Source: Pirellulaceae bacterium
Lineage (GTDB): Bacteria > Planctomycetota > Planctomycetia > Pirellulales > Pirellulaceae
DNA length: 32,804 nt
Reading direction: 5' to 3'
Assembly (NCBI GenBank): GCA_025459145.1
Contig: JALORD010000006.1
Location: 1 to 32,804, forward strand
The notes below the pieces were generated by a model. The model did no database searches. It had not been told where the DNA came from and saw nothing but the letters and a program-made list of their open reading frames with translations. How positions within the stretch are numbered: position 1 is the stretch's first letter; each line of letters opens with the position of its first letter. This document shows, one piece after another, positions 8,592 to 16,938 of this stretch. A program made the position numbers and the translations under genes.

Positions 8592-9428
8592 CGCCCAGCC
8601 CCCCGGCACCTCGCTCGCTTCATCTCCAGCCTTCCTCATCTGTGGGCTGACTGAACACTGAGCGCTTCCGGGGTGTCCTCGCGATGGCAAGGGGCGCTAA
8701 GCGATGCCGCAAATCATTGTCCAATCGCAACTTACGGCCGATGCACGCGACTGAACGCCGAAGATTATTTAACACAATGTTCAGTCGATTGCGCTCCCTG
8801 GTTCGGCGCGGGTCCCGGTTCGGCACAAGTCTCCCGACCTCGCCGACCCTTGAACGTGGCTCTCGACCGCGCGCAAGGCCCCCAAGGCCTCTGGTCGACG
8901 CGGGGAGGAGTCCGAGACTCGCCCCAACAAGACCCGCACCCTGCCAAGCAAACTGTCACGAATTGTCAATGATCAATGCGGCTGAATTGATGAGTGCAAT
9001 TCAGTGCAGGCCTTCGCCTGCCCAACACTCGCGGCAACGTGATCGCAGCCCGTCGACAGGCATAGCCGGTCGACAAACGCACGTTCTCGGCCCTGAGCGT
9101 TTCGCCGGGCTGCGAGTATACCACAGCCTCCCCAAATCGCCGGAGCCATTTTGGCCACAAAGATAGTTCGGACAACGACTTATGAAAAATCGCAAAAAGC
9201 CGAACAATTTTTCGCCGCGGTAGGCATTCCCGGCAGCCGTCGAAAATCCAAGTCCGGCAACGACTTTCGTCGCGCACCGCGCCGGCTAGACTCGCCCCCC
9301 TCAAAGTGCGGTCCCTGGCGTCGTTGGGAGAGTTCCGACTCGCCCGCAACTCGCTGGTCCGTTTCCGAACGCGCAGTACAACCGCCTGCCGCGTGGACAG
9401 ACGAGCCCCGGCAAGTCATCCTGAAAGG
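8592..9428. other. Gene-free interval
   Basis: No convincing gene was found between the divergent starts at 8486 and 9429. Short frames here have Arg/Ser-rich, low-complexity translations and no ribosome sites. Visible structure is a 6-bp hairpin GCAGGC-CTTC-GCCTGC at 9006-9021, beside the inverted pair GAATTG/CAATTC just to its left. A TAGACT near 9287 could be a -10 for the HEAT gene. The rest shows nothing I can name; an RNA gene cannot be excluded. Confidence 0.5.
9006..9021. repeat. Small REP-like hairpin
   Basis: A perfect 6-bp stem, GCAGGC and GCCTGC, encloses the tetraloop CTTC within the long intergenic region. It resembles a short palindromic repeat unit. No second copy was identified in the window. 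Confidence 0.3.
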
Positions 9429-10016
9429 ATGCCTAAGACAACTCGTAGACCGCTCTTGTTACTGATGTTGGCGGCGTTCGTCGGTTGCCTCGTTACCGGT
9501 TGTTTTGGACCAGCCGAGCCAACACGGTCGATCGCGACCAACCCCGGATCGGCGGAACCCCGCGCCGGAGACACGCCGTCCGCTCCGCCGGAGTACATCT
9601 CCACGTCCGGAGTGCCGATCCAGCCGTTGCGGACGATTCGCGACGCGCAGGTCCGACCCGCCGACTACAGCCTGCTGCCGCTCGACGCTTGGACCGAGCA
9701 GCAGGCGGCGGCCGATGCGCTGGGGCGAATCGGTCCGCCGGCCGTGCCCCCGCTGGTGGCAGCGCTCGAGAGCTCCGATCCGCAGGCTCGACTCCGCGCC
9801 GCCGAAGTTCTGGCCCGGATGGGTTCCGATGCCAAGGCGGCCGTCCCGGCGCTCACTCGCTTGCTCGACGATCCCGACGAGCAGATTCGCAAGGCGGCTA
9901 CGCGGGCGCTCGGCCGGATTGGACCGGCTGCCGAGGAGGCAGTTCCTGCGCTGGTGCGAGCGCTGCTCGAATCAGACTCGCGCGTGGTGCCGGCGAGTGC
10001 GGAGCAGGAGCCCTAA
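9429..10016 (+). CDS. HEAT-repeat lipoprotein
   Basis: A 195-residue protein starting MPKTTRRP, then a hydrophobic h-region and the lipobox VTGC, so it is a likely lipoprotein with Cys at about residue 23. Residues about 25-85 are a Pro/Ser-rich linker. From about 90 there are roughly three HEAT-like helical repeats with the typical pattern AADALGRIGPPAVPPL, AAEVLARMGSDAKAAVPAL and AATRALGRIGPAAEEAVPAL. Such repeats usually mediate protein binding. ATG 9429 is chosen because it gives a proper signal peptide; the nearby AAAGG is too close to act as a normal ribosome site, and the frame stays open upstream to 9306. The 3' end overlaps the convergent YfhO-like gene by 45 bases. Partner unknown. 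Confidence 0.78.
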   Translation: MPKTTRRPLLLLMLAAFVGCLVTGCFGPAEPTRSIATNPGSAEPRAGDTPSAPPEYISTSGVPIQPLRTIRDAQVRPADYSLLPLDAWTEQQAAADALGRIGPPAVPPLVAALESSDPQARLRAAEVLARMGSDAKAAVPALTRLLDDPDEQIRKAATRALGRIGPAAEEAVPALVRALLESDSRVVPASAEQEP

Positions 10017-12617
10017 CGTAGTGGCGAGCAAGAGGAGCCAGCTCACTGCGCTGACCGCGGCTCCCGCCAGAAATCGGGGCGGAACGTAGGTGAACTGAAC
10101 CGTGTGCTCGCCGGCCGGGAGCGCCACGGCGCGGAACAGGTGGTCCGCCCGTTCGATGGGGATCTCCCGCGGTTGTGAGGCGGGCCCGCTGGTCGCAGTC
10201 GCCCGCCAGCCGGGCCAGTCGCGGTCGCGGAGCACCAGCCAACCGGGTTCGGCCAGCGTTGCGGCGATCGTAACCTGCTGCGGCGACTCGCTGATGATGC
10301 GAATTGAGGCCTTATCGGCGAGGTCTGAACCCGGAGTCAACTCTGCATCTTCCAGGCGGCGGACAAATTGGACGCGCGGGAAGGAATCGCTCACGGGTCC
10401 AAGGAGCGGTTCGAGGGCGGGGTTCGCCGCGGTAAGCTCATACTGGCATGCCCCGTGAGTCACGATCCAGGCCCGGCCGTCGTCCATCCGGGCGGCCAGT
10501 TGCCGCTCGTAGTCGGCGGCTTTCAGGCCGTCGTACGAATTGACAAGTCCGTGGCCGGTGCCGAGGGGATAGCGCGGCGCGAGCGTTGCCCGCTGCCAGG
10601 CGATGATCTCGGCCATTCGCTCGGACGATCCTCGCTCGCGAAAGTCGGCAGGCCAGTCGAGCGGTCCGCGGAAGATGCGTGCCGGCAAATTTTTCGCGGA
10701 AATCGCCGCAGTCGCTGCGGGTGCCTCGCGCCACAGCGAGGCGGGCGCGGTTGGGACGAGCCAGGCATTGGCCGCGACGATTTCCACGGCGGTGAGCAAC
10801 AGGAGCCCCCATTTTGCCCAGCGGGTGATGGTCAAACTCGGGGCACTCAGGCGGGCCAGAAGCCACGCCGAGGCTGCGGCCACGACCGCCGTGTGAGCCA
10901 GCGAACCGACGATGTCGCGCCATGCGCCCGAGCTATCGAACGGGCCGAACACCCGATCCGCCGCTCCCGGGCCTAGCGGGAAGTAGAACGAAAGTGCGGC
11001 CGCCAGCAGTGCTCCGACCGCGCTGAAAATCGCGAGCCCAGACAGTCCGGCAATCAGCCGGTGAGGCGGGGCCAGCGTCGTTCGATCCCAGCCGATCGCC
11101 GCGAGTTGCGAAATCGCCAGAGCAGCCACGACCAGCAGTTTCGCCGGGTAGCGAAACTCGACATACCGCGGCAAAGCGGTCACGAGGAGCCAGTACACGC
11201 CGCCGAATCCGTCGCCGAGGGGAAGGTCCTGGCCCGAGTAGCCGAGCAGCGCTGCGCCGTGCCGGGCGAGCCAACCGATGCCGAACGTCCCCAAGCTGCC
11301 GAGCGTAAACAGCAAGGCAAGCCACGATAGCCAGCACTTCCGCGGGTCGGTCCGCCGCCAGTGAAGAGCACTGATTGCTAGACCTAGCGGGACCAGCCCC
11401 AGATAGAGCGACGGCGCCCAGATCCGGCTCTCTTCCGGAAGGAGCGAAAACCAGCGGCGATGCGTGGGGAACATCCGCCCGCCGCAGTTGGGCCAGATCA
11501 GCTCGGCAAATCGCCAAGGCGCCACACTGAACTCGTACACGGCCGCGTGATGCGTCCCAGAGGCGGGACGTCCGAACAGGCCTTCCGCAACGGCGGACCA
11601 GGGCGGTGAATTGCGCAGGATCGCCATCGCATCCTCTTCAACGACTTCACCGCGATTTAAGGTCAGCGCCGTCAACGACTCGTACAGATTGCGGGGATGT
11701 ACATACTGTGCCCGCTCGCTGGCAGCGGCCGCTTCCGCGGCGGGAAGAATTTGGATGGCCGCGAGGAGAGCCGCGACAACAGCGGCGCCGGCCAGACAGC
11801 CGCAGCGCACGAGCAGCGACTTTCCGCCGACGCGTGGCTCGCCGGCAGCGCACGACCGGTCTTCAACACGGAACGGCCCGCCCGTTTGCCCAGTGACCGA
11901 GGCGGATCTCCCGCGCACGACGACGGCCAGATACACCGCCCCCATGAGCAGGATGTGGTAAGCCAACTGCGGATCGCCCCCCAGCACGATGAGCGCCAGA
12001 GTCACGCCGAGCAGCATCACGGCCCGAATGCTCGGCTCGCGCACGATCGCGTCGAGTTGACCTGCGGCGAGCGGCAGCCAGGCCGCGCCCACGAGATACA
12101 CCACGTTGGCATGCTGCGACAGGACGTTTCCCCCGAGCGTATAAGCCAGGGCAGCCAGCGCCGCGGCTGCCGGACTGGCTTGCCAGCGCCGCGCGAGCCA
12201 CGCACTGTTAGCCGCACACAGCGCTAAATGGCTAGCCACATAGAGCTTGTACTGCCAGGCGAACGACAGCGGCAGCGCAAAGATCAGCTTGCCCGGATAC
12301 CACAAACTGGTCGTGGGATCGGCATGTACCGGAATTCCGCAGTTTTCCAGGGGATTCCAGAGCGGAATCCGCCCGTGTCGCCACTCGGCAGCGCACCACT
12401 CGAAGAGCGGATAGTAGTAGTGTCCCGCATCGCGAAACGCGAACATTCGATCCGCGAGCATCGTGGGCGCGAGCACGCCGCCGATCGCGAGCATCACCAC
12501 CGCGATGGCAATCCAACGGCCGCTGCGACCTTCTGCCATTGTCGATGGTGCCGGCGTGGCGCGCGGTGGGGCCGGCTGCGGATCGGGCTGCGGCTGTCCC
12601 ACGTCGGTAGCTGCCAA
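9972..12617 (-). CDS. YfhO-like large membrane protein
   Basis: A polytopic membrane protein of about 881 residues from TTG 12617, or 855 from ATG 12539. It has a first hydrophobic helix (WIAIAVVMLAIGGVLAP), then the YfhO/DUF6044-like early motif FRDAGHYYYPLFEW and NPLENCGIPVHADPT. About ten further hydrophobic segments follow, then an extracytoplasmic C-terminal region with GWLVLRDRDWPGWRATA and GEHTVQFTYVPP, and a last TM. YfhO proteins resemble GT-C-type glycosyltransferases and have been linked to lipoteichoic acid glycosylation in Firmicutes; the role here is unknown. I chose TTG 12617 because GGAG lies 9 bases upstream, but ATG 12539 without a site is a real alternative. A TGCTAAAAT element lies about 50 bases upstream of the chosen start. 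Confidence 0.85.
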   Translation of the reverse strand: MAATDVGQPQPDPQPAPPRATPAPSTMAEGRSGRWIAIAVVMLAIGGVLAPTMLADRMFAFRDAGHYYYPLFEWCAAEWRHGRIPLWNPLENCGIPVHADPTTSLWYPGKLIFALPLSFAWQYKLYVASHLALCAANSAWLARRWQASPAAAALAALAYTLGGNVLSQHANVVYLVGAAWLPLAAGQLDAIVREPSIRAVMLLGVTLALIVLGGDPQLAYHILLMGAVYLAVVVRGRSASVTGQTGGPFRVEDRSCAAGEPRVGGKSLLVRCGCLAGAAVVAALLAAIQILPAAEAAAASERAQYVHPRNLYESLTALTLNRGEVVEEDAMAILRNSPPWSAVAEGLFGRPASGTHHAAVYEFSVAPWRFAELIWPNCGGRMFPTHRRWFSLLPEESRIWAPSLYLGLVPLGLAISALHWRRTDPRKCWLSWLALLFTLGSLGTFGIGWLARHGAALLGYSGQDLPLGDGFGGVYWLLVTALPRYVEFRYPAKLLVVAALAISQLAAIGWDRTTLAPPHRLIAGLSGLAIFSAVGALLAAALSFYFPLGPGAADRVFGPFDSSGAWRDIVGSLAHTAVVAAASAWLLARLSAPSLTITRWAKWGLLLLTAVEIVAANAWLVPTAPASLWREAPAATAAISAKNLPARIFRGPLDWPADFRERGSSERMAEIIAWQRATLAPRYPLGTGHGLVNSYDGLKAADYERQLAARMDDGRAWIVTHGACQYELTAANPALEPLLGPVSDSFPRVQFVRRLEDAELTPGSDLADKASIRIISESPQQVTIAATLAEPGWLVLRDRDWPGWRATATSGPASQPREIPIERADHLFRAVALPAGEHTVQFTYVPPRFLAGAAVSAVSWLLLLATTLGLLLRTRRHHARV

Positions 12618-12666
12618 GACGATATTCTCCCCTGAGCGGACGTCTACTCGCAGTCCGCTTGTAGCG

Positions 12667-12674
12667 ATTTTAGC
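12667..12674 (-). promoter_or_regulatory. Candidate extended -10 element for the YfhO-like gene
   Basis: On the minus strand this reads TGCTAAAAT (hexamer 12672-12667), about 50 bases upstream of TTG 12617. Near-identical TGCTAGAAT elements precede the tyrA and prenyltransferase-like genes. No good -35 was found. Confidence 0.35.
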
Positions 12675-12786
12675 ACCGCCGCACTTCAGAGCGATCTCGC
12701 GGTGCAGCAACGCTTTACGTCCAAATCGCAGGCCCGCGGGCCGGCGTCAGGCAAGTTTTCCCGCCGGGGATCGAATTAGCAGGTGG

Positions 12787-12821
12787 TATAAACAGTCAGG
12801 CCCGAGATTGCGGCAATTGCC
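12787..12821 (+). promoter_or_regulatory. Candidate -10 and palindrome upstream of the SPFH pair
   Basis: TATAAA at 12787-12792, preceded by TGG (extended -10 style), lies about 65 bases upstream of ATG 12856. A 10-bp palindrome GGCAATTGCC follows at 12812-12821, in the expected 5' leader. There is no clear -35. Promoter and operator roles are tentative. Confidence 0.3.
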
Positions 12822-12855
12822 GGTCGGGTAACGGTTTCTTTTGCGGAGTGCCCCC

Positions 12856-14511
12856 ATGTCACGGCGCATCATGTCCGACGATTCATCCGATCGCGCGATT
12901 CCGATCCTGTTTTTTGTCGGAGGAGCGCTCGTGCTCCTGGCGATGATCGGCGGCCCCATCTTCTACTATGGCTTCTGCGTGTTCGACGTGCCGCAGTACT
13001 CCATCGCCGTGCTCACCCACAAAACGGGCAAGGACATTCCCAACGATGCGGAACTTGCGCCCGACGAAACGTACAAAGGTTTGCAAGCTCAAGTGCTCGG
13101 CGCGGGCCGGCACTTTCGCAATCCGTGGAACTGGGACTGGCAGATCGTTCCGCAAATTGAAATCCCCCAGGGGAAGGTCGGCGTACGGATTCGCCAGTAC
13201 GGCGACGATCCGGTCGACGGCGGTGTGGTCGCCTGGCGCAGCAATGAAAAGGGAATCGTTCCCGAAGTGTTGCAGCCAGGGCTCTACCCGATCAACGCCG
13301 TGTTTGCCGACCAACTCAACTCGCGCGACAACTACGCCGAGGTCATCGAACTGCATGATCAGGTGAGCGTGCCAGGCGGCTATCGCGGCGTCGTCACCAA
13401 TTTGACCGGAGAGATGCCGGACGATCCCAATACGCTGGTGCTCTTGCCCGCAGACAAAGGAAAGCGGGGCGTCGAGCCGTCGACGCTCGATACGGGAACC
13501 TATCCCCAATACTCGAATCCCTACATCAATCGCGTCGACCTGGTCGATTGCCGCAGCCAGCGGCTCAATCTCTCGGAAGACGGCGACATGGGCTTCCCGT
13601 CGAAAGACGGCTTCTGGGTAACGCTCGACGGGATCATCGAATTCCGCGTGATGCCGGAGAAGGCCGCCGAAGTGTATGTGATCTACAACGAGCTGGAAAA
13701 CGACGGGCAGGGGATTACGAAGATCGACGAAGAGGTGATCAAGAAGGTCGTGCTTCCCAATGCCCGCTCTTTCTGCCGGCTGCGGGGCTCGGATCACTCG
13801 GGACGCGAATTCATCTCGGGCGATACTCGGACCCAATTTCAGGAAGATTTCCAGCGCGAGATCGAGACGAACTGCGAATCCCAGGGAATCGAGATCGTGC
13901 AGGCGCTGATCACCAAGATCAACCCACCGCAGCAAATTGCTTCGCCCGTGCGCGATCGCCAGATTGCCGTCGAAGAGAGCAAGCAGTTTGGCAAACAGCT
14001 CATTCAGCAGGAATCGGAAAAGCAGCTCGCGATCGAAGGAGAGATGAACCTCCGGCTGCAGGCGCTCGTCGCCGCCCAGCAGGAAGTGGTCAAGATGACG
14101 ACCGAAGCCAAGCAGGCCCAGGAGATCGCGTTGATCGAAGCGAGCAAACGGCTCAAAGTCGCCGAGCTCGAGTTGCAGGCGGCCGCCGACCAGGCCGCCG
14201 CGACACTGGCTCGCGGCACCGCCGAAGCGAAAGTCATCGAGTTTCAGAATGAAGCCGAGGCCGCCGGCTGGCGCAAAGCGGTCGCCGCGTTCAGCAATGA
14301 CGGCGACGAATACGCCCGCTGGTCGCTGCTGAAGAAGCTCGCCCCGGCTTACCGGAGCATGATGGTCAATACGAGCGACAGTCCGATCATGGACATCTTC
14401 CGGCAGTACGAACCGACAGTCGCCCGTCCAGCGTCGGCGGCTGCCCCGTCGCCAGTTGCCCCGTCGACGGGGCCGGCACCCGTCACTGTCGAAACGGCCA
14501 CGGAAAACTAA
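12856..14511 (+). CDS. SPFH/band-7 membrane protein, first of a pair
   Basis: A 551-residue protein of the SPFH (stomatin/prohibitin/flotillin/HflK) type. It has a short cytoplasmic start, one membrane helix at about 15-40, then an extended band-7 region at about 50-350. That region holds GAGRHFRNP, PGLYPINAV, VPGGYRGVV and MGFPSKDGF (near 244). A long Ala/Glu/Gln-rich coiled coil spans about 365-468, followed by a short globular end and a disordered Pro/Ala tail. SPFH proteins build membrane-attached rings or scaffolds that organise lipids or proteases. The start ATG 12856 has GGAG 7 bases upstream; TTG 12841 is a longer alternative. It is followed after 42 bases by a clear paralogue of the same length, so both are probably one operon and one complex. 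Client unknown. Confidence 0.88.
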   Translation: MSRRIMSDDSSDRAIPILFFVGGALVLLAMIGGPIFYYGFCVFDVPQYSIAVLTHKTGKDIPNDAELAPDETYKGLQAQVLGAGRHFRNPWNWDWQIVPQIEIPQGKVGVRIRQYGDDPVDGGVVAWRSNEKGIVPEVLQPGLYPINAVFADQLNSRDNYAEVIELHDQVSVPGGYRGVVTNLTGEMPDDPNTLVLLPADKGKRGVEPSTLDTGTYPQYSNPYINRVDLVDCRSQRLNLSEDGDMGFPSKDGFWVTLDGIIEFRVMPEKAAEVYVIYNELENDGQGITKIDEEVIKKVVLPNARSFCRLRGSDHSGREFISGDTRTQFQEDFQREIETNCESQGIEIVQALITKINPPQQIASPVRDRQIAVEESKQFGKQLIQQESEKQLAIEGEMNLRLQALVAAQQEVVKMTTEAKQAQEIALIEASKRLKVAELELQAAADQAAATLARGTAEAKVIEFQNEAEAAGWRKAVAAFSNDGDEYARWSLLKKLAPAYRSMMVNTSDSPIMDIFRQYEPTVARPASAAAPSPVAPSTGPAPVTVETATEN

Positions 14512-14553
14512 ACAAACTTGCGCACCGTGCGTGCGCCAATCAGGAATCAACCG

Positions 14554-16209
14554 ATGAAACTGCTCAGTACTCTTGTCGCGGGCGCGATTATCCTGCTGGG
14601 ACTGGCCCTGGCGGCTTTCACGATCCACATGACGGTCAACTGCATCTACATCCCCGAAGGGGAGAGCCTGATGCTGCGATACAAGGGGCCCTTGCTCCTC
14701 GGCTCTGCCACCAAGGCTCAGCCCGGGCACTTTGCCCAGAAGGGAGAGGTCGGCACCCTCGAGGAGATGAAAGGTCCCGGTCGGCACTTTTTTTGTCCGA
14801 TCTGGTGGGAGCGCGAGCGGGTACCTGACATCATGGTCAAACCGGGCGAGGTGGCGATCGTCACTAGCAAGCTGGGAGATGACTTGCCGCCGGGCGAGTT
14901 TCTCGTCGACGGCGATGTGTACGGTCCGAACCGGGCCCAGTTTAAGGGAACGCTACGTCGGGTACTCGGGCCGGGGCGATACCGCATCAACAAGTACGGA
15001 TTCAACTGCCGAATCGTCAGCAGCGAACAGAAACAAGTCGGCGACAATGTGAAATATGCCGGCTGGGTCGAGGTCCCGACCGGCTATGTCGGCGTCGTCT
15101 CGAATCTGGCCACCAAGGGGATCGACCCCGAAGTCTTGCCCCCCGGCATTTATGCGATCAACCCAGTTGAACGGCAGATCGACATCATCGGCGTGGGCTA
15201 CTGGGAAACGAGCATCGCCACGAAACATCGCCAGGGGCCCGATGGCAAAGATCTGCTCGATACCAGCGGCGAACCCGAGGCAATCGCGGGAACCGGCATC
15301 GGGTTTCCGTCGAACGACGGGTTCAATATCCTGCTCGACTTCACCGCGGTGTGGGGTGTGATGCCCAAGGATGCTCCGAAGGTCGTCGAAGTCTTTGGCA
15401 ACATCCAGGCCGCCGAACAGAAGGTGATCCTGCCGCAATCGGAGAGCATCAGCCGGATCAATGGCTCGAAGATGGGGGCCAACGACCTGCTCGTCGGTGA
15501 GACGCGGCAGAAGTTCCAAAACTCCGTCTCAGAAAGCTTCCAGGAGGTCGTCAAGGAGAAGCACCTGTCGCTGCTCTATGGCCTGGTGCGGCACATCTAC
15601 ATTCCGAAAGACATTCGGCAGCCGCTGCAGGAAGGCTACATCTCGGACGAGTTGAAGCTGACCCGCGAAGTCGAACTCGCGACCAAAACGGCCGAAGGGG
15701 CCCTGCGCGAAGCCGAGAAGCGGGTGATCCAGGAGACCGAAAAGGTGAAGGTTGAAACGGCCAAGCTGGTCGCCGCCGAGATCGCGGAAGGGGAGAAGGA
15801 AGTGGGCGAGATCGAAGCCCAGACTAAGCAACAGGTGGCCGCGATCGAGAAGCAGATTGCCGAGTTTGATGCCAAGAAGACCGAGCTGCTGGGCCGGGCC
15901 GAGGCCACGTCCGAACAAATGAAGAACGAAGCGACGTCGCAGAAGTTCGAACTGGCGGTCAAGGCGTTCGGCAATGCCGGGGCCTACAACAAGTGGCAAT
16001 TCGCCGAAGGCCTGCCGCAGGACATTCAGCTGCAGCTCTTCTATGCCGGCGAGGGAACGCTGTGGACCGACCTGAAGGGGATCACGCCAACGATTCCGCT
16101 CTCAAGCGGCAATGCTGCTAGCGCGCCACGACCGTCTGCCGCGCCGCCTGCTCGAACGCCCTCCGGAGCACCCGCGACGACACGTTCCGGCGCTACTCCG
16201 AGCCGGTAA
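14554..16209 (+). CDS. SPFH/band-7 membrane protein, second of a pair
   Basis: Also exactly 551 residues from ATG 14554, which has AGGA 8 bases upstream. It has one N-terminal membrane helix (about 6-30), then a band-7 region matching its partner motif by motif: GPGRHFFCP, GPGRYRINKY, VPTGYVGVV, PPGIYAINPV and IGFPSNDGF near 248. A Glu/Lys-rich coiled coil at about 360-465 is followed by a Pro/Ala/Ser-rich tail. The shared order and spacing show duplication from one ancestor. The coiled coil is more charged than that of the first protein, as expected if the two specialise as alternating subunits, in the manner of HflK/HflC or prohibitins (inference). A 12-bp hairpin follows the stop. Role unknown beyond membrane scaffolding. 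Confidence 0.88.
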   Translation: MKLLSTLVAGAIILLGLALAAFTIHMTVNCIYIPEGESLMLRYKGPLLLGSATKAQPGHFAQKGEVGTLEEMKGPGRHFFCPIWWERERVPDIMVKPGEVAIVTSKLGDDLPPGEFLVDGDVYGPNRAQFKGTLRRVLGPGRYRINKYGFNCRIVSSEQKQVGDNVKYAGWVEVPTGYVGVVSNLATKGIDPEVLPPGIYAINPVERQIDIIGVGYWETSIATKHRQGPDGKDLLDTSGEPEAIAGTGIGFPSNDGFNILLDFTAVWGVMPKDAPKVVEVFGNIQAAEQKVILPQSESISRINGSKMGANDLLVGETRQKFQNSVSESFQEVVKEKHLSLLYGLVRHIYIPKDIRQPLQEGYISDELKLTREVELATKTAEGALREAEKRVIQETEKVKVETAKLVAAEIAEGEKEVGEIEAQTKQQVAAIEKQIAEFDAKKTELLGRAEATSEQMKNEATSQKFELAVKAFGNAGAYNKWQFAEGLPQDIQLQLFYAGEGTLWTDLKGITPTIPLSSGNAASAPRPSAAPPARTPSGAPATTRSGATPSR

Positions 16210-16229
16210 CTTGAAACGTCTCATCCGCG

Positions 16230-16257
16230 GGAAGGGGCGAAACCATTCGCCCCTTCC
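16230..16257. terminator. 12-bp hairpin after the SPFH pair
   Basis: A perfect stem GGAAGGGGCGAA / TTCGCCCCTTCC with loop ACCA lies 20 bases after the SPFH stop and 24 bases before the convergent lipoprotein stop. No U-tract follows on either side, so it may end both transcripts or protect their 3' ends. Confidence 0.65.
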
Positions 16258-16281
16258 TAATGAACGGCTGTCTCTGCGCTG

Positions 16282-16734
16282 CTACCGCGAGGTGACCTGA
16301 AAATCGAGCGGTGGGCTGCCGGTGGCGACCGTCGCTTTCAGCGTCGAGTTGTTATAGTCGCTGTACTTTCGCGGGATCACGTCACGGATGTCCATCTCCG
16401 CCGCCGAAAGCGTGCCGACGGGGATCGGCGAGCCGTCGCGCTGCACCATCTTGCTGATCACGACCATGTACTCGCCCGGGTCGACCCCCTTTCCCTCGCG
16501 GAAGTGCATCAGTTCGTACTTGCCGTCGGGGCCGGTTCGCCCGGTGCCACCCTGGCCGGCGGTCGTACCGACCGGAATGAACGTGATGCTGGCGTCAGCC
16601 AGCGGTTGATTGTCGAGTGTGACCGTGCCGGCGACGGGCACCAGGTTGGGATTGGTGGGCTCACCGCTGCACCCGGCGAACCAGAGGCTGCTGGCGGCGA
16701 GCGGGATCACGAGAAACCGAAACAAGCGATTCAT
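16282..16734 (-). CDS. Small lipoprotein with carboxypeptidase-regulatory-like fold
   Basis: A 150-residue protein starting MNRLFRF, with a hydrophobic h-region and the lipobox FAGC, so it is a predicted lipoprotein. The mature part begins with VPVAGTVTLDNQPLADASI, the usual opening of transthyretin-like or carboxypeptidase-regulatory-like beta domains. It continues with TGPDGKYEL and PGEYMVVISK, typical of the same fold. Planctomycetes carry many such lipoproteins directly downstream of DUF1559 genes, as here (established pattern). The start ATG 16734 is set by the signal peptide; no good ribosome site is visible. Located in the envelope; binding partner unknown. Confidence 0.85.
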   Translation of the reverse strand: MNRLFRFLVIPLAASSLWFAGCSGEPTNPNLVPVAGTVTLDNQPLADASITFIPVGTTAGQGGTGRTGPDGKYELMHFREGKGVDPGEYMVVISKMVQRDGSPIPVGTLSAAEMDIRDVIPRKYSDYNNSTLKATVATGSPPLDFQVTSR

Positions 16735-16828
16735 GGCAGGTGTCTTGAGTTGCGTGGATTGAAGGTAGGTGGGACGAGAGTCGTGTCGACGTTTGACGGG
16801 CCAAAAGCGGCTTGAGCGGCCTGCCAAC

Positions 16829-16856
16829 GACCAATGTCGTGGGGACTCCATTGGTC
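16829..16856. repeat. 8-bp inverted repeat upstream of the lipoprotein gene
   Basis: GACCAATG at 16829-16836 and CATTGGTC at 16849-16856 form a perfect inverted repeat with a 12-base spacer. CATTGG repeats again directly afterwards. It sits about 95-122 bases upstream of ATG 16734, so an operator is possible but unproven. Confidence 0.3.
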
Positions 16857-16877
16857 ATTGGAGTTTGGCAATGCGAT

Positions 16878-16918
16878 GACCTCGGTGCAGGCGGGCCGGG
16901 AGGCCCGTCCTGCAGGTC
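16878..16918 (-). terminator. Long GC-rich hairpin after the DUF1559 gene
   Basis: The arms GACCT/AGGTC (outer) and GCAGG-CGGGCC / GGCCCG-TCCTGC (inner, one bulge) form a strong hairpin starting 20 bases after the DUF1559 stop. It lies between that gene and the downstream lipoprotein gene. It may be a terminator or attenuator, or a dispersed palindromic repeat. Confidence 0.5.
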
Positions 16919-16938
16919 TCGCTGGCGTCAAGCTGGTG

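Noticed and set aside
8966-8999. AT-rich patch with GATCAAT and GAATTG motifs as a replication origin
   Set aside because: There are no DnaA boxes, and no dnaA, dnaN or gidA neighbours.
8966-9349. A 127-codon minus-strand frame in the gene-poor interval
   Set aside because: There is no ribosome site or motif, the composition is Arg/Cys/Leu-mixed, and several equally long frames overlap it on both strands.
12883-14787. A 634-codon open frame on the minus strand across the SPFH genes
   Set aside because: It is the antisense shadow of two well-supported plus-strand SPFH genes; its translation has no domain and is an effect of GC-rich third positions.
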